NCBI GenBank assembly: GCA_018873245.2
Contig: JAEMBT020000006.1
Span: 8,453,855 to 8,517,854, forward strand
From: Archegozetes longisetosus
Lineage: Eukaryota > Arthropoda > Arachnida > Sarcoptiformes > Trhypochthoniidae
DNA: 64,000 nucleotides
Direction of reading: 5' to 3'
Part shown: positions 62,333 through 64,000 of the stretch, piece by piece
Position numbering within the stretch: position 1 is the stretch's first letter
Layout of the letters: every line of letters starts with the position of its first letter
Made by a program: the position numbers and the translations under genes
Notes under the pieces: generated by a model
Databases searched by the model: none
What the model saw: only the letters and a program-made list of their open reading frames with translations
Told to the model about the DNA's origin: nothing

Positions 62333-63733
62333 TTATTCTCTCCTTTGATAAAATAGGACATAAGCGGCTTTCGAGACAACATTATCTTCAGAGGCAGAGC
62401 TAACATTAGAGTCATCAAAGTAATGCCAGCTACAAGTATTACTATTCTTAGCGTATGCTGTGTAGTGTCCGCCTCCAAGACCTCCGTAGTGATTCGCCAC
62501 TGCTATCAAGTCATAAGTTTTCGGCTCGTTCTTCGGGTTATTCAGCAAGTATTCACCCATATCTAGATTAGTTAGAGGAAAGTCAACTAAAATGTCCAGT
62601 TTGTCACGGTATACTCGAGAATAAGAGAATCTCTTCAGGTGAATGATCAGAATTTTGGGTAGTGTCCTAGCAAATCAAAAAATCAATTGTTAGTCATTTT
62701 TGCATTACAATCAACTATGTTGAAGTTGGACATAGTGAACAACTAGCTATAATATAAACTTTATGAAAAATTATTCAATTCACAAATTGCGCACACTATG
62801 TCCCATATGGTAAACTCCCCTTATAATCAACAGATTAAATGTTTATTATAACGAGAGGAGACAGTATTTTAATAGTTCTCACCAGAGGTCGAACTTCTTC
62901 GAAGCCATTTGATGCTTTTTACATTTGGGGCAGTACCAAGGATCGTCTGCACCAAGCCTTTCAGTAGTAGTGAATTGAGCGATACATTCAGACAGAGGTA
63001 ATGAAGTTTTTCCTGTATTTGTTGTTTGTTTCTGTTGAGGAAGTTTGAAGGGGTTTTCAATTTCAGATTCGTTATAATATTTAGTTTTCATTCTAGTAGG
63101 TAAATCGACGGCTAAGTAAGTTTTATTATTCAGTTCGAATGATTTTGTACGATCGAGTCGTTCGATGTCTAATGATCCATAAGAGTTCACAAGAGTCAAA
63201 GTGAATCTATCGGTTCTTTCACATTCAGCCACTCCTTCGTCAGAATCTGATTCTTCTTCAGACAATGGGATTTTCATGAAACGTCTCAGTTGTTGTGTGA
63301 CTGCTTCGTAAACGGTCTCGTAATTCGAGTCATTAACATTAATAATGAATGGTCTTCCAAATAATGTGGTTGAATCGTCTGATTTGACTTCACGTAAGTA
63401 AACAGGTATTGAATGATAGTCTTCTAACGTTTCGTAGACTACTATTTCATCCAATTGAGCGGTATACGACTCTTCATTTGTGAATAGTTTGTGAAATCGA
63501 TGATTGTAAACGTCTGCCACAATCAATTTCTCAGCATCGATCGTATGTCTCAATACACAGCTGTCATTCACAGCCTTCGCCACAGCATTACAAATGTCAG
63601 CAATTGTACCATATTTTGGTATAGATAGACGTGATATTTGAATTGCTTTAATCTGATCTTGAGCTTCATTGTTTTCTAACTGTTGATTCTTCGTCAATGT
63701 CGGCACAAATATTACATCAATTGGACGCTCGCG
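62333..63733 (-). CDS. USP15: USP4/11/15-type ubiquitin hydrolase, C-terminal part
   Basis: Two exons, 62883-63733 and 62333-62666, joined in phase 2; the first starts at an acceptor (AATAG) and the 5' exons are beyond the window. The 394 residues shown hold the insert UBL region ([26 protein letters not shown]), an acidic patch [23 protein letters not shown], and the second half of the USP domain: [20 protein letters not shown] (zinc-binding CxxC), [38 protein letters not shown] with the catalytic His, [10 protein letters not shown] with the Asp, and [13 protein letters not shown]4/11/15 remove ubiquitin from signalling and spliceosomal substrates. The protein stops right after QRRE, without the tail seen in vertebrates. 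The catalytic Cys would be in the missing part. It cannot be split among the three vertebrate paralogues. Confidence 0.92.
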
Positions 63734-64000
63734 CTATTCGATTCAAATTTTATAAAACATTAACAATTTATATCTATTTGTATATTAAAGAAAATTAACT
63801 AAAGTGTAATTATTGATATAATTTCTAAAATAAGTGCTCGATAGCATATCCCAAAGTTTGAGAATTAAAATTGATGTCATTATATACGAATACTTTGTAT
63901 TAAGTCAGAAAATGAGTGTTTCTATTAATTCTGAATATTTGCTAACAATTAGTATGGTGAAGCCTGTCTAACTTTGACATGTAGTTAAGAGCATTAAAAA
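63734..64000 (-). other. Intron of the USP4/15-like gene
   Basis: 267 bases upstream of the acceptor at 63734-63735; no further exon recognised before the window edge. Confidence 0.5.

Noticed and set aside
1-64000. CRISPR arrays, bacterial operons, LTR or virus-like elements
   Set aside because: No regularly spaced direct repeats, no prokaryotic gene structure, and no reverse transcriptase, integrase, capsid or long terminal repeat was recognised; the mobile DNA seen is of DNA-transposon type.

Overview
The window is animal nuclear DNA: about 70% AT, spliced genes with many short (about 50-70 base) GT-AG introns, metazoan gene families and AATAAA signals. An arthropod fits best, probably a chelicerate and perhaps an acariform mite. 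That is inference from compactness, base composition and a PC1/3-type convertase that many insects lack; no marker gene settles it. Sixteen protein genes are supported. Most exon models were built by hand, and their phases and total lengths agree with the families.

Layout. 1-1097 (-) 5' part of a GON4L-like gene; 2789-3452 (+) RhoGDI; 5336-8359 (-) USP22/nonstop, 10 exons; 9932-17777 (+) proprotein convertase PC1/3; 18238-30463 (-) furin, tail-to-tail with PC1/3 and with at least two 3' ends; 33079-34179 (-) snurportin-1; 35301-37665 (-) SUGP1; 38300-39007 (+) SMN, one exon; 39241-39780 (-) SERF; 40262-46971 (-) HEATR1/UTP10; 47504-48375 (+) C1orf43/NICE-3; 48903-49885 (-) C9orf78/TLS1-like; 51288-54896 (+) transketolase; 58439-61619 (+) a very divergent glycogenin-like protein; 62333-63733 (-) 3' part of a USP4/11/15-type deubiquitinase. 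Between the genes lie a small hAT transposon family (one copy with a perfect 8-base target duplication, two short derivatives and one coding relic), a Tigger/Jerky-like miniature element and some simple repeats.

Themes. Snurportin, SUGP1 and SMN all serve snRNP import/assembly or splicing and sit within 6 kb; SERF lies tail-to-tail beside SMN, as SERF1 and SMN are neighbours in humans. PC1/3 and furin are paralogous secretory-pathway proteases in an inverted pair. USP22 and the USP4/15 homologue are unrelated in position.

Most interesting. (1) The glycogenin-like protein keeps the C-terminal glycogen-synthase-binding motif and the overall GT8 fold signature, but has lost the metal-binding DxD, the conserved active-site His and the KPW lysine, and carries a 310-residue N/Q/S-rich N-terminal extension. 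It looks like a catalytically dead scaffold. (2) Furin has a second in-frame last exon that completes the P domain and ends in a hydrophobic tail, and a possible 10-base microexon that would create a stop just before the Cys-rich/membrane part. (3) Three host genes (HEATR1 twice, SUGP1, C9orf78) show four single-base breaks at A/T runs that exon arithmetic marks as likely assembly errors.
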